DNA of 22,323 bases from Clostridium sp. CAG:557 (GCA_000435275.1 FR883845.1:808-23130), one strand, 5' to 3'; shown: positions 1 to 8,014, numbered from the stretch's first letter. Notes: generated from the sequence alone by a model not told the origin. Numbers and translations are program-made.

Positions 1-124
1 CAACAGCAACAGGAGCAGCAGCAGAAACACCAAATTCTTCCTCAAGAGCCTTAACAAGCTCGCTTAATTCTAAAACAGTTAATGATTTAACATCTTCAAT
101 TAATTTTGTAACTTTCTCTGACAT
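1..124 (-). CDS. rplL: 50S ribosomal protein L7/L12, N-terminal part (cut by window edge)
   Basis: Stalk protein of the large ribosomal subunit. It binds L10 as dimers and recruits translation GTPases. The visible part reads MSEKVTKLIEDVKSLTVLEL, then SELVKALEEEFGVSAAAPVAV, which is the L10-binding helical domain plus the start of the Ala-rich hinge. The C-terminal factor-binding domain lies beyond the left edge. The ATG at 122-124 follows a GGAGG Shine-Dalgarno about 9 nt upstream. It lies directly after rplJ, 67 nt downstream, in the usual rplJ-rplL pair, and no terminator is seen between them. Confidence 0.95.
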   Translation of the reverse strand, partial: MSEKVTKLIEDVKSLTVLELSELVKALEEEFGVSAAAPVAV

Positions 125-191
125 AATAAATAACCTCCAAAAATTTTGATAAGTAAGGACAGAAAGTCCATTTTTTATAAATTTTCAAATT

Positions 192-722
192 TTAAGCACT
201 TTGTTTTTCTGCAATAGCATTAAGTGCAACAACAAGACCTTTAATTGTGCCGTTAAGCACCGTAACAAAGCCAGAAATAGGAGCATTCAAGCCACCAAGA
301 GCTTTTGCAACAAGAACTTCTTTTGTAGGAAGTTTGGCAAGATTGTTAACTTCAGCCTCGCTGATAACTTTTCCCTCGATGAAACCAGCTTTAGCTTTAA
401 AAAAGTCATTTTCATCGGCGAATTTACAAAGAATTCTAGCAGCAGCAACATGATCCTCTTTGCTGATAGCGATAGCAGTAGTACCTTCTAAAACAGGCTC
501 TAAGCCATCTAAACCAGCTTCTTTTGCGGCTCTTTGAAGCAAAGTATTTTTCACAACAAAATACTCAACGCCGGATTCTCTGAGTTCCTTACGCAGCTTA
601 GTATCATCAGAAACGTTGATACCTTTATAGTTTACAATTACACCCGCGCAAGAATTTTTTAATTTATCAGATAAACTGGCAACGAGAGCCTTTTTTTGTT
701 CTAAAATTTTCTCGCTTGGCAA
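192..722 (-). CDS. rplJ: 50S ribosomal protein L10, TTG start
   Basis: L10 anchors L7/L12 dimers to 23S rRNA and in Firmicutes binds its own mRNA leader to limit expression. The protein is 176 aa from the start chosen here (MPSEKILEQKKALVASL), a normal L10 length, with the conserved N-terminal RNA-binding region and the Ala-rich C-terminal helix that carries L7/L12. I chose the TTG at 720-722 because the Shine-Dalgarno GGAGGTG (729-735) sits 6 nt before it. A longer reading from a GTG at 737 would put that Shine-Dalgarno inside the coding sequence. Downstream is rplL. Upstream is an L10 leader with attenuator. The more usual neighbours rplK-rplA are absent, and asnS lies upstream instead. Confidence 0.95.
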   Translation of the reverse strand: MPSEKILEQKKALVASLSDKLKNSCAGVIVNYKGINVSDDTKLRKELRESGVEYFVVKNTLLQRAAKEAGLDGLEPVLEGTTAIAISKEDHVAAARILCKFADENDFFKAKAGFIEGKVISEAEVNNLAKLPTKEVLVAKALGGLNAPISGFVTVLNGTIKGLVVALNAIAEKQSA

Positions 723-737
723 AATATTCACCTCCAC

Positions 738-890
738 AGATAAATTTAAAACTGCACATAAAAAACGAAAAGCCCTTTCCGCGAACCGCAGAAAAGGCGT
801 AAATATCCAATAAAGTATACTCGCACAAATCCTCGGTAGGCGTGAAAATCACATTACGCATCATGCACCTACTGTCTTTGGAAAAACAGT
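738..890 (-). promoter_or_regulatory. Ribosomal protein L10 leader (autoregulatory 5' UTR)
   Basis: The transcript leader before rplJ holds the signature of the Firmicute L10 leader. AAAGACAGTAGGTG (867-880) is followed by GCCTACCGAGG (831-841), and GTAGGTG pairs with CGCCTAC to close a helix. An intrinsic terminator hairpin follows and then the Shine-Dalgarno. In this family L10 (with L7/L12) binds the leader and promotes premature termination. The motif and the terminator are read directly from sequence. The regulatory outcome is known from the family. Confidence 0.85.
760..798 (-). terminator. Intrinsic attenuator in the rplJ leader
   Basis: On the minus strand a 12-bp stem (one arm GCCTTTTCTGCG, the other CGCGGAAAGGGC, with two G-T wobbles) and a 3-nt loop occupy 772-798. 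TTTTCGTTTTTT (760-771) follows. This is a strong Rho-independent terminator placed between the promoter and rplJ, as expected for an L10-responsive attenuator. Confidence 0.85.
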
Positions 891-897
891 TTTAATA

Positions 898-926
898 ATG
901 ATAACATATATGAAAAATATTGTCAA
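898..926 (-). promoter_or_regulatory. Sigma-A promoter of rplJ-rplL
   Basis: Minus-strand -35 TTGACA (921-926), 17-bp spacer, -10 TATCAT (898-903). Transcription would start near 890, giving a leader of about 168 nt. The promoter lies 27 nt downstream of the asnS stop, so rplJL need not depend on asnS transcription. Confidence 0.8.
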
Positions 927-952
927 TAGAAAAATGAAATTTTTGCAATAAA

Positions 953-2347
953 TTAAAACTCGGCAGTGCCGGTAGTTCGAGGGAAAGGCAGCACATCTCT
1001 GATGTTAGAGATTCCGGTTAAATACATAATAAGGCGTTCAAAGCCCAATCCAAAACCTGAATGTACAGCCGTTCCGTAGCGGCGCAGGTCAAGATACCAC
1101 CAATAATCTTCCTCGGGCAAATTTAACTCTTCCATACGTGCAATTAAACGTTCTAACCGCTCCTCACGCTGACTTCCGCCGATAATTTCTCCAATCCCTG
1201 GGACTAATAAATCCATTGCAGAAACGGTCTTACCATCCTCATTTTCGCGCATATAGAACGATTTTATTTCTTTTGGATAGTCGATGACAAACACAGGCTT
1301 TTTATAAATTTTCTCAGTTAAATATTTTTCGTGCTCAGTCTGAAGGTCAATTCCCCACGAAACTTTGTAGTCGAAGTTATCATTGTTTTCTTCCAAAATT
1401 TTAACAGCATCAGTGTAAGTGACCACGCCAAAGTCAGAATTTACAATGTTTTCAAGCCGACTAAGCAATTCTTTATCGTAGAATTGGTTAAAAAATTCCA
1501 TGTCGGCGGGACAAGTCTCTAGCACGTACCTTATGATAAATTTCATCATATTTTCAGCAATTTCCATGCACTCATTGAGATCGGCAAAAGCAATTTCAGG
1601 TTCAATCATCCAAAATTCTGCAGCATGACGTTGAGTATACGATTTTTCGGCTCTAAAAGTTGGCCCAAATGTATAAATTTTTCCAAAAGCCATAGCCATA
1701 CATTCACCCTCAAGTTGCCCCGAAACCGTCAAAGAAGTATGTTTTTGAAAGAAATCTTGAGAATAGTCAACTTTTCCATCTGCAGTTTTAGGTACTTTTT
1801 CGAGGTTAAGCGTGGTAATCGTAAACATTTCGCCAGCGCCTTCGCAATCGCTGCCAGTAATTATTGGAGTGTGTGCATAAATAAAGCCTTGCTCTTGAAA
1901 AAATTTGTGAATAGCATAAGCGGCCGCAGAACGAACTCTGTAAGCGGCGCTGAAAGTATTTGTGCGAGGACGAAGGTGAGCAATAGTTCTAAGGTATTCG
2001 AGTGAGTGCTTTTTTTTCTGCAAAGGATAATCACTTGTTGATTTACCTTCTATAAAGACTTCTCGAGCTTGAATTTCAAGCGGCTGTTTTGCTTCTGGAG
2101 TTAAAACGACAATCCCTTTTATGCGAACTGCAGAACCAACATTAAGTTTAGCAACTTCCTTAAAATTTTCAATATGATTTTCTTCGAAAACAACCTGAAT
2201 GTCCTTAAAAAAGCTGCCGTCATTTAGCTGCATAAATCCCAGTGATTTGGAGTCTCTAATAGTTTTTACCCAGCCGCAAACAGTAACTTCAGCGTTAGAA
2301 AAATCTGCAGAGTTTTTATATAATTTAGCTATTTCTATTCTTTTCAT
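953..2347 (-). CDS. asnS: Asparagine--tRNA ligase
   Basis: Charges tRNA-Asn with asparagine in the cytoplasm. The 464-aa protein matches bacterial AsnRS length. An N-terminal OB-fold anticodon-binding domain (about residues 1-110, with VTVCGWVKTIRDSKSLGFMQ) precedes a class II catalytic core. Motif 2 is seen in FGPTFRAEKSYTQRH and motif 3 in the C-terminal GFGLGFERLIMYLTGI, ending in the typical DVLPFPRTTGTAEF. The ATG at 2345-2347 is fixed because an in-frame TGA lies 12 nt upstream. There is no Shine-Dalgarno at normal distance; the nearest good one is 38 nt upstream behind a hairpin. No terminator is obvious before the rplJ promoter. Confidence 0.97.
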   Translation of the reverse strand: MKRIEIAKLYKNSADFSNAEVTVCGWVKTIRDSKSLGFMQLNDGSFFKDIQVVFEENHIENFKEVAKLNVGSAVRIKGIVVLTPEAKQPLEIQAREVFIEGKSTSDYPLQKKKHSLEYLRTIAHLRPRTNTFSAAYRVRSAAAYAIHKFFQEQGFIYAHTPIITGSDCEGAGEMFTITTLNLEKVPKTADGKVDYSQDFFQKHTSLTVSGQLEGECMAMAFGKIYTFGPTFRAEKSYTQRHAAEFWMIEPEIAFADLNECMEIAENMMKFIIRYVLETCPADMEFFNQFYDKELLSRLENIVNSDFGVVTYTDAVKILEENNDNFDYKVSWGIDLQTEHEKYLTEKIYKKPVFVIDYPKEIKSFYMRENEDGKTVSAMDLLVPGIGEIIGGSQREERLERLIARMEELNLPEEDYWWYLDLRRYGTAVHSGFGLGFERLIMYLTGISNIRDVLPFPRTTGTAEF

Positions 2348-2353
2348 TGCAAA

Positions 2354-2390
2354 ACATAATCAGCATTAAAGTGATTATGCGTTCCCACCT
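2354..2390 (-). promoter_or_regulatory. Hairpin between a distant Shine-Dalgarno and the asnS start
   Basis: On the minus strand AGGTGG (2385-2390) is followed by a perfect 8-bp inverted repeat CATAATCA (2372-2379) / TGATTATG (2355-2362) with a 9-nt loop. A further G-T pair can extend the stem. Then TTTGCA and the asnS ATG follow. Folding would leave about 10 unpaired nucleotides between Shine-Dalgarno and start, a normal functional distance. The elements are seen directly. The bridging role is inference. Confidence 0.5.
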
Positions 2391-2411
2391 TTCAGATAGA
2401 ATTTTAATAAT

Positions 2412-2440
2412 ATTATACCCTATTGAAAGAAAAACGTCAA
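2412..2440 (-). promoter_or_regulatory. Sigma-A promoter of asnS
   Basis: Minus-strand -35 TTGACG (2435-2440), 17-bp spacer, -10 TATAAT (2412-2417). The predicted start near 2405 gives a leader of only about 58 nt, too short for a T-box riboswitch. Confidence 0.8.
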
Positions 2441-2481
2441 TTGGGAGAAAAAATTTGTTGCAATTATTTTCACAAAAACTG

Positions 2482-2510
2482 TTGACAAAAATCGAATTTA
2501 ATGGTATAAT
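2482..2510 (+). promoter_or_regulatory. Perfect consensus sigma-A promoter for the 92-aa gene
   Basis: Plus-strand TTGACA (2482-2487), exactly 17 bp, TATAAT (2505-2510), with a TGg extended -10 (2502-2504). All twelve consensus bases match. It stands back to back with the asnS promoter, about 42 bp away and divergent. Confidence 0.88.
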
Positions 2511-2563
2511 ATTAACAAGTTGCGTAACTTAATTTATTTTTATAGAAAGAAGGAGTAATTAAA

Positions 2564-2842
2564 GTGAAAAAGAAAGAACACAAAAACACAAACCCATGTA
2601 AATTGAGTGATGGCTCAATAAGCGAAGCTTCTGGAGGAACGGTTGAATTTCATGTATTTGAAGATGGCCGTGCCGGCTGGGTTGCTTCTGCTGCACCTGG
2701 AGATATTTTTCAAAGCGCTGAGGAAGCTATAGCTGCAGATAAAGATTCTGGAGGAAGCGGGTTATCTGCGGCAGATGAATACATCCGTGCGAAGCGTAAG
2801 GATAATGTTGGTGGCTGGGTGCCTCCTAAATACAAATATTAG
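2564..2842 (+). CDS. Unrecognised 92-aa protein, strongly promoted
   Basis: I do not recognise this family. The GTG start has an AAGGAG Shine-Dalgarno (2550-2555) 8 nt upstream. It is a monocistronic gene with a perfect consensus promoter and a terminator hairpin downstream. The protein starts with a very basic stretch (MKKKEHKN). A Gly-rich middle (EASGGTVEFHVFEDGRAGW) may be a small beta unit. A helical Ala/acidic stretch (about 50-75) follows, then a short basic C-terminus ending GGWVPPKYKY. It has one Cys (residue 12) and no signal peptide or membrane segment, so it is probably cytosolic. It sits between divergent asnS and the end of the V-ATPase operon, with no functional link visible. 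The signals make a real gene very likely. Confidence 0.85.
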   Translation: MKKKEHKNTNPCKLSDGSISEASGGTVEFHVFEDGRAGWVASAAPGDIFQSAEEAIAADKDSGGSGLSAADEYIRAKRKDNVGGWVPPKYKY

Positions 2843-2880
2843 TTGACTTGAGGAGAGGTCAAATAGTTAAATACATTATT

Positions 2881-2915
2881 AAACTGTGGATACAATTTAT
2901 ATGTATCCACAGTTT
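2881..2915. terminator. Hairpin terminator between the 92-aa gene and ntpD (convergent)
   Basis: A perfect 12-bp inverted repeat, AAACTGTGGATA (2881-2892) / TATCCACAGTTT (2904-2915), has an 11-nt loop. TATTTTG follows on the plus strand. It ends the plus-strand gene and can also serve the minus-strand V-ATPase operon, although the T tract on that side is broken. The ntpD stop codon (2914-2916) overlaps the stem. Confidence 0.75.
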
Positions 2916-3540
2916 ATTTTGTAGCGCCGGTTTTCATCAGTCTGGCTTGAGCGCTCCGTTCATTTTCATCCAGTTTCATAGAGATATATCGAATGCCATT
3001 TTCTGCCTGAGGAATAACAACATACTCGAGCGCATTAACTCTGCGGCGAGTTTTTTCTATTTCTGCGGCTAAAAGCTGACAAGATTTTTCTACTTCTGCA
3101 AGTTTCAACATATCTTCAAACACGTCAGAGAGCGACTTTACCGCAATATCCAGCCCGGATGAAGTAAAAGCTAATCCATAAGAAAAAATATCATTTTTAT
3201 CAGCAGTGCGAGTTTTGTATTCAAATTTAGGCACATTCACGCTCATGATGTTTTTGCTAGAGACATCGATGGAAACTGATTGTTTTGGTGCGAGCAGTGC
3301 GACATTTAAAGCTTCGTCGCTCATTTCGGACTTAGCCAACAAAAACATTTGGTTAGCTTTTTTTATTCCAATTTCAACTTTTTCACGAAGCTTTTTGTTT
3401 TTTTCCATTAAGGAAATAAATTGTTTCATCAATTCGTCACGTTTGTCTTTTAAAAGTTTGTGTCCGCGCACCGCCATTAAGCGTTTTTTCTTTAAACGAG
3501 TGAGTTCCATCCGAGTTGGATTTACATGAACATTTGCCAT
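2914..3540 (-). CDS. ntpD: V/A-type ATP synthase subunit D
   Basis: Central rotor shaft of the V/A-type rotary ATPase, a long coiled coil inside the A3B3 hexamer. The 208 aa fit the family. The N-terminus MANVHVNPTRMELTRLKKKR is typical. A long helical hairpin follows, and the C-terminal helix contains the YVVIPQAENGIRYI region. The ATG follows the ntpB stop by 2 nt with a weak GGTG ribosome-binding site, which suggests coupled translation. It is the last gene of the operon and ends in a hairpin. Confidence 0.96.
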   Translation of the reverse strand: MANVHVNPTRMELTRLKKKRLMAVRGHKLLKDKRDELMKQFISLMEKNKKLREKVEIGIKKANQMFLLAKSEMSDEALNVALLAPKQSVSIDVSSKNIMSVNVPKFEYKTRTADKNDIFSYGLAFTSSGLDIAVKSLSDVFEDMLKLAEVEKSCQLLAAEIEKTRRRVNALEYVVIPQAENGIRYISMKLDENERSAQARLMKTGATK

Positions 3541-3542
3541 AA

Positions 3543-4922
3543 TTAATCACCACTTTTTCCGTAATACTTATCAAGAAATTCGTCGCTGATTCTTTTAAGT
3601 TCGCTTCGAGGCAAAATGGAGAGCAACTTCCAACCGATATCCAAAGTTTCTTCGATGCTTCGGTTGTTTTCATACCCCTGAGAAACGTATTCAGCTTCAA
3701 AAGCCTCCGCAAATTTTGCATAAAGCTTATCAATATCTGTGAGAGCTGCCTCACCAAGAATTACCATAAGCTCTTTAGCTTCTTTGCCTCTAGCATACGC
3801 AGAAAACAACTGATTCATCGTGCTAGAATGGTCTGCACGAGTTTTTCCCTCGCCAATTCCTTTGTCTTTCAATCTAGAAAGTGACGGTAAAACATCGATA
3901 GGTGGGGTAACACCTTTTCTAAAAAGTTCACGACTAAGAATGATTTGCCCCTCTGTAATATAACCGGTTAAATCGGGGATAGGGTGAGTTTTGTCATCCT
4001 CTGGCATAGTTAAAATCGGAATCAAAGTTATACTTCCATTTTTACCTTTTTGTCGGCCGGCTCGTTCGTAAATCGTAGCCAAATCCGTGTACATATATCC
4101 GGGGTATCCGCGTCTGCCAGGGACTTCTCTTCGGGCGGCAGAAACTTCGCGCAATGCGTCAGCATAGTTGGTGATATCTGTCATAATGACAAGCACGTGC
4201 ATATTTTTTTCAAAAGCCAAATATTCAGCAGCGGTAAGCGCCATTTTGGGGGTAGCGAGACGCTCAACGGCAGGGTCATTGGCCAAATTCAAAAACATAA
4301 CAGTGCGGTCAATAGCTCCGGTTTCTTTGAAACTTTCGATAAAAAATTGCGATTCTTCAAAGGTTATTCCCATTGCGGCAAACACCACAGCGAAAGGTTC
4401 ATCAGTACCGCGAACTTTGGCTTGACGTGCAATTTGAGCGGCTAAATTGGCGTGAGGAAGACCACTTGCAGAGAAAATCGGAAGTTTTTGTCCTCTAACG
4501 AGTGTATTTAAGCCGTCGATAGCAGATATTCCAGTTTGAATGAATTCTTGAGGATAATTTCGTGCAGCAGGATTCATCGGCAATCCATTTACGTCCAAAC
4601 GTTTTTCCGGCAAAATTTCCGGGCCACCATCGATAGGTCGTCCCAAACCGTCAAAAACGCGACTTAGCATATCAATAGAAACGCCGAGTTGCATGCTTCT
4701 GCCCAGAAAACGAACCTTGCTGTTCGAAAGATTTATTCCAGCAGAATTTTCAAACAGCTGTACAAGTGCATTAGAGCCGTCGATTTCCAATACTCTGCAG
4801 CGACGTTTTTCTCCATTGGAAAGTTCTATTTCACCAAGCTCATCGAAATTCACATTTTCGACGTCGCGAACCAACATTAAAGGACCGGCAACTTCATCAA
4901 TAGTTCTGTACTCTTTTGGCAT
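3543..4922 (-). CDS. ntpB: V/A-type ATP synthase subunit B (non-catalytic)
   Basis: Non-catalytic nucleotide-site subunit of the A3B3 head. It is 459 aa from the ATG at 4920-4922. I chose that start because AAGGAGG precedes it by 7 nt. A TTG one codon upstream is possible but less likely. The N-terminal beta barrel (EYRTIDEVAGPLMLV) is followed by the RecA-like core. At the Walker A position the sequence is SASGLPHANL, the degenerate loop expected for B. The start overlaps the ntpA stop (TGATG), so translation is probably coupled. Confidence 0.97.
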   Translation of the reverse strand: MPKEYRTIDEVAGPLMLVRDVENVNFDELGEIELSNGEKRRCRVLEIDGSNALVQLFENSAGINLSNSKVRFLGRSMQLGVSIDMLSRVFDGLGRPIDGGPEILPEKRLDVNGLPMNPAARNYPQEFIQTGISAIDGLNTLVRGQKLPIFSASGLPHANLAAQIARQAKVRGTDEPFAVVFAAMGITFEESQFFIESFKETGAIDRTVMFLNLANDPAVERLATPKMALTAAEYLAFEKNMHVLVIMTDITNYADALREVSAARREVPGRRGYPGYMYTDLATIYERAGRQKGKNGSITLIPILTMPEDDKTHPIPDLTGYITEGQIILSRELFRKGVTPPIDVLPSLSRLKDKGIGEGKTRADHSSTMNQLFSAYARGKEAKELMVILGEAALTDIDKLYAKFAEAFEAEYVSQGYENNRSIEETLDIGWKLLSILPRSELKRISDEFLDKYYGKSGD

Positions 4923-6688
4923 CAAAAATCCTCCTTTTTCAATATAGCTCCGACTTGTACGGCAACTTTCTGTAAAATGTTTTTATATTCTTCACCTGAC
5001 TTTTTGCTTGAAACATACTTAAATCGGCCAATCTGTTCTTTTACAGGCAAATTAAGCAAATCATCGACGGAGACACCGTTTTCAACGGCGTGCAAAGAGA
5101 AATTATAAAACTCCAAAATCAAGTTCATCATTAAAAATTGCTTGCTTATTGGTGTATAAGTATCCTCATCGTGGAATGCGTTTTGATGTAAAAAGTCCTC
5201 GCGAATTGAGCGAGCAGCCTCCAATTTTAGTCTGTCCTGAGGCGATAAGGCATCCATACCAACAAGTTTAACGATTTCCTCAAGTTCGGCCTCTTCCTGA
5301 AGGAGCTTCAAAACTTGAGCGCGGCGTTCCATAAAAGACGAATCTACATTTTTGTTAAACCAGTCCGATAAAGTGTCGACATATAACGAATAACTATTTA
5401 ACCAGTTAATGGCCGGAAAATGGCGTTTATAAGCGAGAGAAGAGTCTAGGCCCCAAAAGACTTTTACAATTCGCAAAGTGGCTTGAGAAACCGGTTCAGA
5501 AATGTCTCCACCAGGAGGAGAAACTGCACCAATAACTGATAAAGCGCCTTCTCTTGAAACTTTTCCCAAAGACATAACTCTACCAGCACGCTCATAAAAT
5601 TGAGCCAATCTGCTGCCAAGATATGCTGGATAGCCTTCCTCACCAGGCATTTCTTGCAACCGACCAGACATTTCGCGTAAAGCTTCAGCCCAACGCGAAG
5701 TAGAATCGGCCATAAGCGCAACAGAATAACCCATATCACGAAAATATTCCGCGATGGTAATTCCTGTATAAATAGAAGCTTCACGCGCAGCAACAGGCAT
5801 ATCCGAGGTGTTTGCAATAAGTACCGTACGTTTCATCAAAGATTGTCCGGTTTTAGGGTCGATAAGCTCTGGAAATTCGTTTAAAACATCAGTCATTTCG
5901 TTTCCGCGCTCGCCGCAGCCGATATAAACAACAATGTCAGCATCAGCCCATTTTGCCAACTGATGCTGAACGACAGTTTTTCCGCTGCCAAAAGGTCCAG
6001 GCACCGAAGCAACACCGCCTTTTGCGATAGGGAAAAGCGTATCAATAACTCTTTGACCGGTAATTAGAGGCATATCGGGGGATAATTTCTTTTTAAAAGG
6101 TCTGCCAACGCGAACAGGCCATTTTTGCAAAAGAGAAAGTTCTTTCTCGATATTTTCGGATTTAATAACCGCAACGGTCTGGTCTACAGAATAATTTCCT
6201 TTTTTTATTGACTTAACAACGCCAGAGACTCCGGTTGGTACCATTATTTTGTGTTTAACAAGTTCAGTTTCGGCAACGGTACCAATGACATCGCCAGATT
6301 CAACTTTGTCTCCGACATCAACGCAAGGGACAAATGTCCACTTTTTATTTCGCTTTAAAGAAGGGACTTCCACGCCACGTTTCAAATTATTTCCAGAAAC
6401 ATGCATAATATCATCTAAAGGTCGCTGAATTCCATCAAAAATACTGCCGATAAGACCAGGACCGAGTTCAACGCTTAGTGGCTCACCAGATGATTCAACC
6501 GGAGCACCGGGACCTAACCCGGAAGTTTCCTCATAAACTTGAATGGAAGCTTTGTCGCCATGCATTTCGATAATTTCACCAATCAAACGTTCGTCGCTAA
6601 CGCGCACAACATCGAACATATTAGCGTCTTTCATGCCCTCGGCAATAACAAGAGGACCCGCGACTTTTTTTATAATACCTCTGCTCAT
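4922..6688 (-). CDS. ntpA: V/A-type ATP synthase subunit A (catalytic)
   Basis: Catalytic ATP-hydrolysing or ATP-making subunit of the cytoplasmic head. The 588 aa agree with family length. An N-terminal beta barrel is followed by the non-homologous insertion (about residues 110-190) characteristic of V/A-type A subunits. Walker A is GPFGSGKT at 231-238, and the arrangement PGEEGYPAYLGSRLAQFYERA is present. The ATG is preceded by CAGGTG. It lies 21 nt after ntpF and overlaps ntpB by one base. Confidence 0.98.
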   Translation of the reverse strand: MSRGIIKKVAGPLVIAEGMKDANMFDVVRVSDERLIGEIIEMHGDKASIQVYEETSGLGPGAPVESSGEPLSVELGPGLIGSIFDGIQRPLDDIMHVSGNNLKRGVEVPSLKRNKKWTFVPCVDVGDKVESGDVIGTVAETELVKHKIMVPTGVSGVVKSIKKGNYSVDQTVAVIKSENIEKELSLLQKWPVRVGRPFKKKLSPDMPLITGQRVIDTLFPIAKGGVASVPGPFGSGKTVVQHQLAKWADADIVVYIGCGERGNEMTDVLNEFPELIDPKTGQSLMKRTVLIANTSDMPVAAREASIYTGITIAEYFRDMGYSVALMADSTSRWAEALREMSGRLQEMPGEEGYPAYLGSRLAQFYERAGRVMSLGKVSREGALSVIGAVSPPGGDISEPVSQATLRIVKVFWGLDSSLAYKRHFPAINWLNSYSLYVDTLSDWFNKNVDSSFMERRAQVLKLLQEEAELEEIVKLVGMDALSPQDRLKLEAARSIREDFLHQNAFHDEDTYTPISKQFLMMNLILEFYNFSLHAVENGVSVDDLLNLPVKEQIGRFKYVSSKKSGEEYKNILQKVAVQVGAILKKEDF

Positions 6689-6709
6689 TATTTCACCTGC
6701 TTAAATTAT

Positions 6710-7024
6710 TTATGAAAACAAAATATCCGTTCCGACAGCTTTTATAACGGCTTTTTTCAAATTTTCAACACCAATTTTGGTTTCCCCAATCAAGCCGGGG
6801 ATCGGGATAATAGAAACGAAACTGTCCGCAGTAATTTCGGTTAATTCGTGATAAATATCCGCAATAATCGACTCAGTCAAATAGATAATAGCGACGTTTT
6901 CGCTTATCAGCCGTTTGATGATAGTTTTGGCTTCAAGAGGATTTTTAACTGAGAAAATTTCCAACCCAAGCGCAGCAAAACCATAAATGCTGTCTTTTTC
7001 TCCGACCACAGCAATTCTATGCAT
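6710..7024 (-). CDS. ntpF: V/A-type ATP synthase subunit F
   Basis: Small central-stalk subunit that binds D (called NtpG in E. hirae and F in archaeal and most bacterial annotation). The 104 aa show the expected Rossmann-like start IAVVGEKDSIYGFAALGLE and a C-terminal region with IPIPGLIGETKIG. The ATG overlaps the end of ntpC by 8 nt (ATGCATAG), with a purine-rich ribosome-binding site inside ntpC. Confidence 0.93.
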   Translation of the reverse strand: MHRIAVVGEKDSIYGFAALGLEIFSVKNPLEAKTIIKRLISENVAIIYLTESIIADIYHELTEITADSFVSIIPIPGLIGETKIGVENLKKAVIKAVGTDILFS

Positions 7025-7988
7025 ACATCATCTGCAACCTCTCTTTTATCAAGTCGTTTTCGATGTGGTGTAATTTTCCAGAAAGAATAATTCTAACGAC
7101 CTTAAATTCATTTTGACGAGCCAAAATATAAGCAATAATCGGGCCGATTGAGAAAGAATTATATTTTTCTGATTTTATAAGTTCAATAATTTTATTATCA
7201 CGCCAAAATTCAAATTTTTGTAAAGATTCTTTTATAAAAGGCACAGCATCAGAGTAGGGAGTAAACTCAAGATATTCGCATAAACCGTCAATTCCACCAG
7301 AAGTTGCAGCCGCCAGTTTTTGAACATCAATCGAGTCACATTTAACTAAAATAGAATTTAAAAAGTTCATATTTTTTTTCAAAATCAGACTCCGAACAGT
7401 GATTTTAATATTAGAACTGGCGACATAAAATTCAGCATAGTCTCTAATTAATGCGCTTTTTGAGCGGTTGCCCTCGCCGATAATTGCCTCTAATAAAGCC
7501 TTGTCTATAATGTTGTCGCAAAGTTGTCCGTCGCCGGTATGAAGCAATTTTTCAAAAGCCAGTTTGGCAGATTCAGCCATATAAGCCGGCAAGTCAGAAA
7601 AGTTACGTTCTTCAATGCACCGCGTCAAATGAGAAATATCTGCATTTCCACCAGGAATAAACAAATTTTCTGAGAGCGATTCTGTAATATACCCCTTAAC
7701 AGCGGCTTTTAAATTATGAAAATCCGTAGGCAATAAAACCACATTAAAAAGTGATTTGTCCGGAACCAATTCAGAAATCAACTGCCAAAGTTTAGCTTCT
7801 TCGATTTTCAGCAAAGCCTGATAATCGGCGACATCAACAGTTTCGCTGCCCCAGCCTTTGTCGCGCAAAATGTTAATACACTCCTCGAAAGTTTCGCAGG
7901 ACATCAATCTGCTGACGTCCTGTGCCGAAAGCAAAGATAATTCCTTGGCACGTATACGTGCGACAGCATAAATAAATTGTTCGCGCAT
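7017..7988 (-). CDS. ntpC: V/A-type ATP synthase subunit C
   Basis: Funnel-shaped adapter between the central stalk and the membrane rotor ring (V-type subunit d family). The 323-aa all-helical protein has the family start (FIYAVARIRAKELSLLS) and ends KERLQMMYA. AAGGGAG lies about 6 nt before the ATG. It sits between ntpE and ntpF in the conserved operon order. Confidence 0.93.
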   Translation of the reverse strand: MREQFIYAVARIRAKELSLLSAQDVSRLMSCETFEECINILRDKGWGSETVDVADYQALLKIEEAKLWQLISELVPDKSLFNVVLLPTDFHNLKAAVKGYITESLSENLFIPGGNADISHLTRCIEERNFSDLPAYMAESAKLAFEKLLHTGDGQLCDNIIDKALLEAIIGEGNRSKSALIRDYAEFYVASSNIKITVRSLILKKNMNFLNSILVKCDSIDVQKLAAATSGGIDGLCEYLEFTPYSDAVPFIKESLQKFEFWRDNKIIELIKSEKYNSFSIGPIIAYILARQNEFKVVRIILSGKLHHIENDLIKERLQMMYA

Positions 7989-8014
7989 AAAAAACTCCCT
8001 TCAAAGTTCACACT

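Noticed and set aside
667..864. 65-codon ORF through the L10 leader (minus)
   Set aside because: It overlaps the leader helix, the attenuator stem and the start of rplJ. It has no suitable ribosome-binding site, and the RNA structure explains the sequence conservation.
1625..2005. 126-codon ORF antisense to asnS
   Set aside because: Fully inside a well-conserved synthetase with no ribosome-binding site; its residue pattern is that of a shadow frame.
2375..2395. T-box-like GGTGGGAACGC before asnS
   Set aside because: It resembles the T-box core (GGTGGnACCGC) with one mismatch, but the predicted promoter leaves a leader of only about 58 nt. There is no room for a Stem I and no terminator/antiterminator pair is visible. 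The GGTGG is better read as a Shine-Dalgarno.
2848..3072. 74-codon ORF after the 92-aa gene (plus)
   Set aside because: It runs through the terminator hairpin and into ntpD on the opposite strand, with no coherent domain.
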